Assembly: GCA_003096235.1 (NCBI GenBank)
Contig: PIXT01000183.1
Span: 1 to 13,862, forward strand
Reading direction: 5' to 3'
DNA length: 13,862 bases
DNA from: Candidatus Bathyarchaeum sp.
GTDB lineage: Archaea; Thermoproteota; Bathyarchaeia; Bathyarchaeales; Bathyarchaeaceae
Under the pieces are notes generated by a model. It did not search any database, was not told the DNA's origin, and was given only the letters and a program-made list of their open reading frames with translations. Positions 7,318 through 13,267 of this stretch are shown here, piece after piece. Both the position numbers and the translations under genes were made by a program. Within the stretch, counting starts at the first letter, position 1; each line of letters starts with the position of its first letter.

Positions 7318-8556
7318 TCATTGAACATTCGAAAAACAGTTGGGAACATACCCCAAGAGTTCTCTAAATCTGTCGTTGTTTGTAAAAACGTTTCTGACAA
7401 GACTACGTCCGACGCCTAACCGTATTTTTTTAGTTCGACCGTGTCGACCCATGCTCACGACACGAGCATTTAACAAACCAATCATGTCTAACTCGCTAAT
7501 TAGACCGCTTACTCGTCTCTGTGTCAAAGCTGAAACACCGGATTGGTCACAGAGCTCAGAGTAAATTCCGTAGATATCTCCAGTAATTGTATAACTAAGT
7601 TTTGTTTTGCCCAAAAGATAAACACTACAGAGAACTAGCTTAGAATGAACTGGAAGGTTTTCTAAGACTTCTACAATTCGATCGTGTTCTACACGTTTTT
7701 CTGCTTCTCTTACATGTTCTTCAGTGACGCTTTCTATACCTTGTCGTTCTGCTAGTTCACCTGCAACTCTAAGAAGGTCAAGAGCCCGTCTGGCGTCTCC
7801 GTGTTCCGCGGCAGCCAATGCGGCACACAAAGCTACTGCACTATCTAGTAGAGCTCCTTCGGAAAAAGCTATTTGGGCACGTCTCCATAAAATGTCTTGA
7901 AGTTCGGCCGCATCGTATGGTCTGAAAACTATTTCTTCTTCACTTAATGAGCTTAGAACTCGTGGGTCCAAAAATTCTTTGAATCTCAAGTCGTTTGATA
8001 TTCCTACTATTGAAGTTCTACCATGACGAAGAGTTTCATTGACTCGAGTTAATTCATAAAGTAGAGTGTCACCACGGGCTTTTATGAGAGCATCAATTTC
8101 GTCGAGTACAACTATGAAAATTTTTCTTTGTTTATCTAGGCCTTCTTTGAAGCGGTCGAAAACTTCTCCAACGGCTAAGCCTGTGAAGGGAACTTTGACA
8201 TCTAGTGCTTCGCACAAACTCGAGAGAACGCGATATTCTGTGCCAGCTAGTCGACAGTTAACGTAGCAAACACCTATTGGTGCCCCTAATTGGTGTGCTT
8301 TAGCGGAGAGTTTGTTAAGAACATATTTTGTTACTGCTGTTTTTCCTGTTCCAGTTTTTCCATAGATAAACGCGTTGGAGCATGGAGATCCTCTTAGAAC
8401 GGGTGCAACTATTCCACCTAGGCAATGAATTTGTTCATCGCGGTGAGGTAATTTATCTGGGATGTAATCATGACGTAATACTTCTCGGTCCTTGAAAATG
8501 TGAATATTACTCAAAAAACGGTCGAAAACATCTTCAAGTGTCTCAGTTTTTGTCAG
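7318..8556 (-). CDS. cdc6: Orc1/Cdc6 replication initiator, apparent CTG start
   Basis: Orc1/Cdc6 is the archaeal AAA+ initiator that binds origin recognition boxes and loads MCM. Numbered from CTG 8556 (412 aa): Walker A GKTGTGKT (66-73), Walker B VVLDEID (149-155), sensor 1 GISND (N188), sensor 2 GDARRALDLLR (253-263) and a C-terminal winged helix (about 300-405) with the recognition region TQRRVSGLISELDMIGLL and wing MGRHGRTKKIRLG. Start choice: the reading frame is open back to a TAA at about 8588. The only ATG/GTG/TTG near the N-terminus is TTG 8514, which lacks an SD and would cut the conserved LEDVFDRFL segment. CTG 8556 is preceded at nine bases by GAGGAG (8571-8566) and gives the natural N-terminus MTKTETLEDVFDRFLSNIHIF. 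The gene reads away from the adjacent origin, a classic arrangement. Confidence 0.93.
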   Translation of the reverse strand: MTKTETLEDVFDRFLSNIHIFKDREVLRHDYIPDKLPHRDEQIHCLGGIVAPVLRGSPCSNAFIYGKTGTGKTAVTKYVLNKLSAKAHQLGAPIGVCYVNCRLAGTEYRVLSSLCEALDVKVPFTGLAVGEVFDRFKEGLDKQRKIFIVVLDEIDALIKARGDTLLYELTRVNETLRHGRTSIVGISNDLRFKEFLDPRVLSSLSEEEIVFRPYDAAELQDILWRRAQIAFSEGALLDSAVALCAALAAAEHGDARRALDLLRVAGELAERQGIESVTEEHVREAEKRVEHDRIVEVLENLPVHSKLVLCSVYLLGKTKLSYTITGDIYGIYSELCDQSGVSALTQRRVSGLISELDMIGLLNARVVSMGRHGRTKKIRLGVGRSLVRNVFTNNDRFRELLGYVPNCFSNVQ

Positions 8557-8565
8557 TTTGGCAAG

Positions 8566-8571
8566 CTCCTC
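8566..8571 (-). promoter_or_regulatory. Shine-Dalgarno that selects the CTG start of orc1/cdc6
   Basis: The minus strand reads GAGGAG here, nine bases before CTG 8556 and over 50 bases before TTG 8514. It is the only purine-rich SD in the leader and decides the start. Confidence 0.6.
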
Positions 8572-8603
8572 GAAATGATAGTGGAATTAATGCCTCGATT
8601 GCA

Positions 8604-8614
8604 TTTCCAGTAGA
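8604..8614 (+). promoter_or_regulatory. Half-ORB in the orc1/cdc6 leader or promoter
   Basis: TTTCCAGTAGA is identical to the first 11 bases of the ORB at 9172-9193 (minus), but the GGGGT half is missing (AACTCTC instead). It lies about 50 bp upstream of the initiator's start codon, where a weak Orc1/Cdc6 site could provide autoregulation. The identity is seen; the function is inferred. Confidence 0.35.
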
Positions 8615-8735
8615 TAAGAACTCTCATAAAAAAAAGTAGACAAATTGAACAAAATCCTAAAGGGAAACTGAACTTTCTTGATAAAACTAGTTTTAGGTTA
8701 TTTGTAAATGAGTAAGCTTGTTTACAGACACAGTC

Positions 8736-8757
8736 ACCCCTTTATTTCTCGTGGAAA
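8736..8757 (-). other. Origin recognition box ORB1
   Basis: On the minus strand this reads TTTCCACGAG, then AAATAAAGGGGT. The dyad-like TTCCA..GAAA half and the G-string half both match the archaeal ORB. It shares GAAATAAAGGGGT-type sequence with ORB2 and ORB3 and is the left boundary of the AT-rich tract. The G-string points left, away from that tract. The flank (GACTGTGTCTGT) resembles that of ORB3. Confidence 0.85.
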
Positions 8758-8820
8758 AAGAAAGGGCATTACGAGGTTTAGGTAAGAAAAGAATCTTTTT
8801 TCGAAGTTATTATTTTTAAC

Positions 8821-8940
8821 AAAAAGAATCTCATGGGAATTATTTTAGATTTTAATATTTAGTTCTATCTCTCAAAAAAATTAGATTAAAATCTACAATT
8901 CTTTAACTGAATGACCTAATTTGAACTTATGCCTAATTTT
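8821..8940. other. Candidate DNA unwinding element
   Basis: There are 26 G or C in 120 bases (22% GC), flanked by ORB1 and ORB2 in opposite orientation. It contains an 11-bp perfect inverted repeat, TAGATTTTAAT at 8846-8856 and its complement at 8885-8895. The right arm is itself within the palindrome TAGATT-AA-AATCTA (8882-8895). Low stability and position between opposed initiator sites suit the site of first melting. Confidence 0.65.
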
Positions 8941-8943
8941 TGT

Positions 8944-8965
8944 AATACACTGGAAATGAAGGGGT
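8944..8965 (+). other. Origin recognition box ORB2
   Basis: It reads AATACACTGG then AAATGAAGGGGT on the plus strand, matching the ACTGGAAATGAAGGGGT part of the ORB exactly in its conserved positions. It bounds the AT-rich tract on the right with the G-string pointing right, opposite to ORB1. The 5' four bases diverge from the other two copies. Confidence 0.85.
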
Positions 8966-9028
8966 CTGAGTGCTAAACAATTTCATGTGTTTTGATTGTA
9001 GCATGAGAAGACACACTAAGTTTTAACT

Positions 9029-9042
9029 CACGAAGAGTCTTC
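9029..9042 (+). repeat. 14-bp dyad element, copy 1 (inside origin)
   Basis: The sequence is CACGAAGAGTCTTC, whose right 11 bases are a perfect dyad GAAGA-G-TCTTC. An identical 14-mer occurs in inverted orientation at 9838-9851 upstream of nurA. The symmetry is typical of a dimeric-repressor operator. It lies between ORB2 and ORB3, about 340 bp before the winged-helix gene. Confidence 0.45.
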
Positions 9043-9171
9043 TACATTCACTTGTCACATCAATTGTTAACTTCGTTGTGAAGTATTGTGAAATAAACTG
9101 GTATATTTCATATTTTTAGCTCTTATTTGGGAAAATAGCACTTTTTATGTCATTTCACGAGTATACAGACA

Positions 9172-9193
9172 ACCCCTTGGTTTCTACTGGAAA
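9172..9193 (-). other. Origin recognition box ORB3
   Basis: The minus strand reads TTTCCAGTAG then AAACCAAGGGGT, the copy closest to the published ORB form. Its G-string points left toward ORB2, so ORB2 and ORB3 face each other across about 200 bp. The flank TGTCTGTATAC resembles the flank of ORB1. Confidence 0.85.
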
Positions 9194-9384
9194 ATTAGAT
9201 TCAAACCATGCTGATTTATTATTTAAGAAACGTGGCATTATGTGAAGTCTGTGAACCTAAAAAACTGGAAAAACATCTTCTTTTCTTTTTTAAGTCATTT
9301 TTTAAGCTTTTTATTTTATCACTTTTAACCGTAATATCTATAACTTGTGAATTTGTAATTAGTGAACAATAACTGGTGCAGGGC

Positions 9385-9795
9385 ATGCCTACCAAGAAAA
9401 TGCGCTTCGAGATTTCCAATAATGGAGATCGATATACGATAACCTTTGAGGGTCAGGTTACGAGAGATAAGGCTCTTCGTCTGCTTGACCTTGTCGAGCT
9501 TTTGGGAGGAATGCCGGAAGTAAATGAAGAAACTAAACCTTCAGTATCTGAAATGCCAAAGATAAACAAAGTTCGTTTAGTTGCAGAGAAAAGTTTTCCT
9601 ATGGGTTGGTTTACTTCAAAAGAACTCCAGTTAGAATACGAAAAACAGTTCAATGAACCAATTCGCCTGAGCACTGCGTCGACTTACCTTTCTCGTTTGG
9701 CAGATCGAGGTTTTTTCATAAAAAAAGGAGCCTCAAATCAGTTGCGCTACCGAATTATGACTGCGATATCAAAATATCCAATTCATGAAAGATAA
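9385..9795 (+). CDS. Small winged-helix DNA-binding protein between origin and nurA-herA
   Basis: I do not recognise a named family. The 136-residue product has an N-terminal strand-rich segment (KMRFEISNNGDRYTITFEGQVT) and a helix (RDKALRLLDLVELLGG), then a short polar linker. A probable winged helix follows (about 60-130) with a candidate recognition helix STASTYLSRLADRGFFIKK and wing NQLRYRI. No membrane segment or signal is seen. ATG 9385 is preferred: GGTG (9375-9378), complementary to the 16S 3' end, lies six bases upstream. GTG 9376 is an in-frame alternative adding three residues. The gene is flanked by the two 14-bp dyad elements, so it is a candidate regulator of its neighbours or an origin-associated protein. 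It precedes nurA by 73 bp on the same strand. Confidence 0.8.
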   Translation: MPTKKMRFEISNNGDRYTITFEGQVTRDKALRLLDLVELLGGMPEVNEETKPSVSEMPKINKVRLVAEKSFPMGWFTSKELQLEYEKQFNEPIRLSTASTYLSRLADRGFFIKKGASNQLRYRIMTAISKYPIHER

Positions 9796-9837
9796 TAAAT
9801 AAACTGTTTTTTAAGATAGTTAATGTAAACTTAGTTG

Positions 9838-9851
9838 GAAGACTCTTCGTG
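9838..9851 (-). repeat. 14-bp dyad element, copy 2 (nurA leader)
   Basis: The complement of this site is CACGAAGAGTCTTC, identical to 9029-9042. It ends 17 bp before the nurA start codon and overlaps or just follows the expected transcription start, given the TATA-like AATAAATAAA at 9793-9802. Binding here would be expected to affect nurA-herA expression. The match is seen; the role is inferred. Confidence 0.45.
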
Positions 9852-9868
9852 GTTTAGGAGAACATTAT

Positions 9869-10897
9869 ATGAGCAAGATTAAGGCAGACTTGTTCGACTT
9901 AAAAATCAAGCTTAAGTCTTATGTTGATAAAGGTAGACAAATAGGTTTTAGCGATGTCAAACAACAACCCTTGATTGTTTCTAAACCTGACACGGCCAAA
10001 ATAAAACCTTTAAAAAAAATAAAACAATGTGATTCCCGGTTTTTGGCTGTAGACTGCTCAACTAGAACCCTAAAAAGAGCCCACAACTGGGGAATATACC
10101 TCATGAGAGTTGCATATGCCTCAGTAGAAAACCGCAAAGTTACTTGGGGTTACGACGAGAGCATTGTCAGCACGGTTGGTGACCGTCGTTATCGCTCTAA
10201 CTTTTTGATAGATCGCAGACTCCAACTAGAAAGTGAGATGGCACTAAAACTCCTTCACGAAGAGTCTACACTTGGTGTCGAGCCAATTGGAGAACCTCTT
10301 CGTGAACTAAAAGAAGGTGATTATATCTTGTTGGATGGCGCCAGTTTCTTTGGGGGAAAACGGGGTTTTTATACCTCGCTTTACGAAGAGGCTCTTCGTA
10401 AAAAAGTTAATCTTCTTGCCATAAGTAAACAGTCTCCTATGTTGTGTGACGAAAAAGGTCGAGATTTTATGGCTTCAACAAGTTTCCTTGCAACTTTCCC
10501 GCTTTGGGTCTATCATCCAGTTAAGACTGCGAACATGGAACAGCACTTATACGGAGATGTATCGCTTTTGAAGCTGTGTGAAGACAGTAAACACATTTTC
10601 CGTTGTGACATAATCGAACATTCAAAATCTAACATCTCTGACCTCTTGTCTCCCCTTACTTCCCTTTCTGAAGACCCACGATGCTTGGGTTATCCTGTTA
10701 CCCTTTGGTTGGCTCATGAATTTTCTGGAGCCTCAAACTCGAAAATACTTGAATACTACGATTTAGTTGAGAATGAGCTGTCAGAGGCTGGAATTCTGGA
10801 GGCTCTTCGTATGGAAGAACTTTCCTGCAGTTTTGCTGACAAAATACATGGAATAACAAACCCTTACGGAGGAGATGAAATGTTTGACCGAATTTGA
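9869..10897 (+). CDS. nurA: NurA 5'-3' nuclease
   Basis: NurA is the toroidal dimeric nuclease that works with the HerA translocase (and Mre11-Rad50) to resect DNA double-strand ends for recombination. The 342-residue protein has the NurA pattern: FLAVDCSTR (58-66, catalytic D62), a mid-domain acidic helix QLESEMALKLL (119-129), YILLDGASF (152-160, D156), LLAISKQS (182-189) and the C-terminal GYPVTLWLAHEFS (274-286) with the conserved H283. Residues 1-55 form a basic N-terminal region. ATG 9869 follows AGGAG by eight bases. Its 3' end overlaps herA by 14 nt (or 23 if herA starts at ATG 10875), so the two are translationally coupled, as expected for subunits of one complex. No mre11 or rad50 is in the window. 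Confidence 0.9.
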   Translation: MSKIKADLFDLKIKLKSYVDKGRQIGFSDVKQQPLIVSKPDTAKIKPLKKIKQCDSRFLAVDCSTRTLKRAHNWGIYLMRVAYASVENRKVTWGYDESIVSTVGDRRYRSNFLIDRRLQLESEMALKLLHEESTLGVEPIGEPLRELKEGDYILLDGASFFGGKRGFYTSLYEEALRKKVNLLAISKQSPMLCDEKGRDFMASTSFLATFPLWVYHPVKTANMEQHLYGDVSLLKLCEDSKHIFRCDIIEHSKSNISDLLSPLTSLSEDPRCLGYPVTLWLAHEFSGASNSKILEYYDLVENELSEAGILEALRMEELSCSFADKIHGITNPYGGDEMFDRI

Positions 10898-12449
10898 GCC
10901 TGTTGGATTTGTTCGCGAAGTAAAAGGCGACACTGTCTCGTTTTTCCTAAACCAAGGAGTAACTCTTTCTTTTGGTCAAATTGTGCGAATAGACTCGGAA
11001 AACCGAAGTTTCTATGCCCGTATATTTGACGCTGGGAGTTCATCTACCCTAAATACAAACGAGCAGCTTCGGGAAGCTGAAGGAAAAGAATCCTTTGGAC
11101 CTTATTCAAGTTTTAGACATGTTGATGCTTGTTTGTTGCTGGAAAACAATACTGGCAACATTCGTTCTCCAACTTTTAACCCCAACTACATGGATCACGT
11201 TTACACAATAGGCGAAAAAGACTACTCCATTTTGCAGCTTTCAGGAGACCTCGAAATTGGTCGTTTGCGTTCAGGAGAAGAAGTTTTGGGACTGGTTGGG
11301 ATAAACGCTAAGGCCATTCCAAAAATGATGGGCATGTTCGGTATGACTGGTTCAGGAAAAACTAATACTGAACTTATGTTGAATGCGCGGATAATTGACA
11401 ATCCTGATACTGTTGGGCTTATCTACGATTTTGCGGGTCAATTGCTTTCAGGGAAAGATATCGGAGCTGAAAGTGGTCTAGGTGATCACCCGCTTTTTCA
11501 TAGTAAAGTTCGATACTATTCGTCTCGAGATGGAAAACTTTGCATAGGCTTAAACACTCTTACTCCTGGGAGATTGTGGACTGTTTTTCCTGAAATTGGA
11601 AGACCACAAATCCGGGTTGCTCGACGGTTATATGAACAATTGGGTAGGTGTTGGATTAAACAAGCCCTTGAAACATATCGTATAGAAGGATATTCTGGGA
11701 TTAAACAAATTGATCCTAGTGCACAGAAAGTTGTAATTAGTGCTCTGATGAGTAGGCTTTCTGACCTTTCACCCCATCTGTTTCCGTTTTCTGATTATAA
11801 TTTCATTGAAGATGTTGTTAACAACATAAGTAAAGGAATCACATGCCTGATTGACATCTCTGGCTTGACTTCTGAAGAGCAGCAAAACGTTACCTGTTTA
11901 AGTGCAACTAATGTTGCTCAGCATTATAAGCGGTTGTGGGAAAACAATTTTGAAGCATGGAAAAAGCTTCCAACTCTTCTAATAACTCTGGAAGAGGCTC
12001 ATGAGTTTCTTGATCCTGAAGTTCATAAGACAATTTTTTCTGACATTGCTCTTACTTATAGGAAGTATCGTGTGGGACTCAATGCGGTGACTCCTCGGCC
12101 TTCAAAGATAAACCGGGATGTTTTTGCTGAACTTTGGACAAAGATTATCATGAAAACTGAGTTGAAACGAGACAGAGATTATCTTACTCAAAACACGCCT
12201 TACATGGAATACAGCGATACAGAGATCAAAATGCTAGACATTGGGGAAGCTTTGCTAATTTCAGAGCCACAAATTCGTTTTGCAGTCCCGGTAAAGGTTA
12301 CCCATTATCCAGAATACCTAAAACAGAAAGGCCCCGCTACCTATGATTTGCCACCTTCAAAGCCCCTTTCTGAGATGGATGAAAAACTGAAACGAATTAA
12401 AGCAGCTGGGGAGTCTCTTATTTCCGAAGAGAAAACTAGGGAACGCTAG
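10884..12449 (+). CDS. herA: HerA DNA translocase/helicase (FtsK-HerA AAA+ family)
   Basis: HerA is a hexameric ATPase that pumps DNA through the NurA ring during end resection. Numbered from TTG 10884 (521 aa), an N-terminal HAS-type barrel (about 1-130; VGFVREVKGDTVSFFL, GQIVRI, LEIGRL) is followed by the RecA-like core. The core has Walker A GMTGSGKT (153-160), IYDFAGQ (180-186), Walker B TLLITLEEAHEF (364-375) and RKYRVGLNAVTPRPS (393-407). The usual S/T-Q-R-P-S sensor segment reads TPRPS, with proline in place of glutamine. Length is normal for HerA. ATG 10875 would sit only two bases after GGAGG; TTG 10884 has GGAG at nine bases and yields MTEFEPVGF, so I prefer it. The gene converges on a minus-strand gene 34 bp away. 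Confidence 0.92.
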   Translation: MTEFEPVGFVREVKGDTVSFFLNQGVTLSFGQIVRIDSENRSFYARIFDAGSSSTLNTNEQLREAEGKESFGPYSSFRHVDACLLLENNTGNIRSPTFNPNYMDHVYTIGEKDYSILQLSGDLEIGRLRSGEEVLGLVGINAKAIPKMMGMFGMTGSGKTNTELMLNARIIDNPDTVGLIYDFAGQLLSGKDIGAESGLGDHPLFHSKVRYYSSRDGKLCIGLNTLTPGRLWTVFPEIGRPQIRVARRLYEQLGRCWIKQALETYRIEGYSGIKQIDPSAQKVVISALMSRLSDLSPHLFPFSDYNFIEDVVNNISKGITCLIDISGLTSEEQQNVTCLSATNVAQHYKRLWENNFEAWKKLPTLLITLEEAHEFLDPEVHKTIFSDIALTYRKYRVGLNAVTPRPSKINRDVFAELWTKIIMKTELKRDRDYLTQNTPYMEYSDTEIKMLDIGEALLISEPQIRFAVPVKVTHYPEYLKQKGPATYDLPPSKPLSEMDEKLKRIKAAGESLISEEKTRER

Positions 12450-12483
12450 CTTCCCTTTTCTTTAGCAGCTTTTGCATTTCTTC

Positions 12484-13149
12484 TTATAGTCGGTACACGT
12501 AGGGCATTTTGTGGGTGTCCCTTTCTAGGTACCCGTCTTTGTATAGCTTTTTCATCAGTCGGGCGCTGTGTTCTCTTGTCAAACCGATCTTTTCTCTGAT
12601 TTCTGGAGCAGTCTTTTCGCCTTCTTTGTTTATTGTCTCAAGTACTGCAAGTTCTGTCTCAGTAAGAGGAGCTAGAGCGCTTTCCTTTTTTATTGGAATT
12701 GCGGCTTCTATTTTAGTTTCAGGTATTGGTCGTTCTTTCTTGATTTTTTCGATTTCAACAAGCTTTGTCATCACCTTGGCTTGAGCTTGCTTAATGTTCT
12801 CCACTTCACTTCTCATTTGTTCAAGCTGTCCTGAAACTTTGTCTTCAGTATTTGGAGAGTTCGAAACAAGGTTCGTGAGCTCGGTCAGTTGTTCTTCGTA
12901 GTCTTCAACTTTCTTTACAACTTTCGAATTTTCTAGCATGACATTTTCGACTTGTTGGGCCACGAAAAGGACGCCCTCTTTTTGTCTCTTAAACTGATTA
13001 TCAACACTGACAACAATATCCCTTACTGCTCCCTTTGCGTTGTAGTACTCTTGACGAAGGGTAATTATCCTGCGATAATAGAGAAAAAGTGCTGAAACCG
13101 TGCCAAATAGGAGAACTGACGTCACAATCAGCATAAAATCTGAAACCAA
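12484..13149 (-). CDS. Membrane-anchored coiled-coil winged-helix protein
   Basis: The 221-residue product has one N-terminal transmembrane segment (about 5-25, FMLIVTSVLLFGTVSALFLYY). A basic stop-transfer patch (RRIITLRQEYY) follows, so the rest is probably cytoplasmic. Next come a heptad-rich coiled coil (about 45-135), a proline- and lysine-rich linker, and a C-terminal winged helix (about 160-221: LTETELAVLETI, TAPEIREKIGLTREHSARLMKKLYKDGYLERD). This is a membrane-tethered, probably dimeric DNA-binding protein, perhaps a MarR/TrmB-type regulator. The ligand is unknown. TTG 13149 is chosen because GAGGT (13164-13160) lies ten bases upstream; ATG 13134 would shorten the protein by five residues and lacks an SD. 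Its promoter region is filled with TGTGAT repeats, suggesting autoregulation. Confidence 0.82.
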   Translation of the reverse strand: MVSDFMLIVTSVLLFGTVSALFLYYRRIITLRQEYYNAKGAVRDIVVSVDNQFKRQKEGVLFVAQQVENVMLENSKVVKKVEDYEEQLTELTNLVSNSPNTEDKVSGQLEQMRSEVENIKQAQAKVMTKLVEIEKIKKERPIPETKIEAAIPIKKESALAPLTETELAVLETINKEGEKTAPEIREKIGLTREHSARLMKKLYKDGYLERDTHKMPYVYRL

Positions 13150-13162
13150 GTCCTAATCTACC

Positions 13163-13218
13163 TCACATGTGATTTCAGCGTGATGTCGTGTGATATTCAT
13201 GTAGTATCACATATCACA
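13163..13218. promoter_or_regulatory. Operator cluster of TGTGAT repeats at the winged-helix gene promoter
   Basis: TCACATGTGA (13163-13172, palindrome), TGTGAT at 13189-13194 with CGTGAT at 13179-13184, and ATCACA at 13206-13211 and 13213-13218 (7-bp period) lie between the SD and the TATA element (13220-13230, minus) of the gene at 12484-13149. They cover the expected transcription start. Protein binding here would block transcription. The binder is unknown; the winged-helix product itself is the obvious candidate. Confidence 0.5.
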
Positions 13219-13219
13219 C

Positions 13220-13230
13220 TAATATATAAA
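13220..13230 (-). promoter_or_regulatory. TATA box for the membrane winged-helix gene
   Basis: The minus strand reads TTTATATATTA, the strongest TATA-like element in the spacer, about 70 bases upstream of TTG 13149. This predicts transcription starting near 13195 within the TGTGAT cluster. Confidence 0.45.
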
Positions 13231-13267
13231 TAAACTTAAAGGTTTTACTGTTTTTCTCAGTCGTGAC

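Larger units (their letters stand above)
8572..9374. other. Chromosomal replication origin (oriC), ORB type
   Basis: This 800-bp stretch beside orc1/cdc6 has no convincing gene. It has the three marks of an archaeal origin. First, three 22-bp elements matching the origin recognition box in the GAAAYRAAGGGGT part occur at 8736-8757 (minus), 8944-8965 (plus) and 9172-9193 (minus). Second, a strongly AT-rich tract at 8821-8940 (22% GC) lies between the first two. Third, the initiator gene diverges from it. Further AT-rich sequence lies at 9095-9155 and 9260-9365. The region also contains the 14-bp dyad element at 9029-9042 and the promoter of the downstream winged-helix gene. That ORBs bind Orc1/Cdc6 and flank the unwinding element is established for Sulfolobus and Pyrococcus. 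That this one fires in vivo is inferred. Confidence 0.88.

Noticed and set aside
8514..8516. TTG 8514 as the orc1/cdc6 start
   Set aside because: No SD, and it would remove the conserved VFDRFL segment that is clearly encoded just upstream in the same frame.
9219..9419. Minus-strand open frame of 66 codons at the right edge of the origin
   Set aside because: It overlaps the start of the winged-helix gene, is lysine-rich from AT-rich DNA, and shows no SD or recognisable domain.
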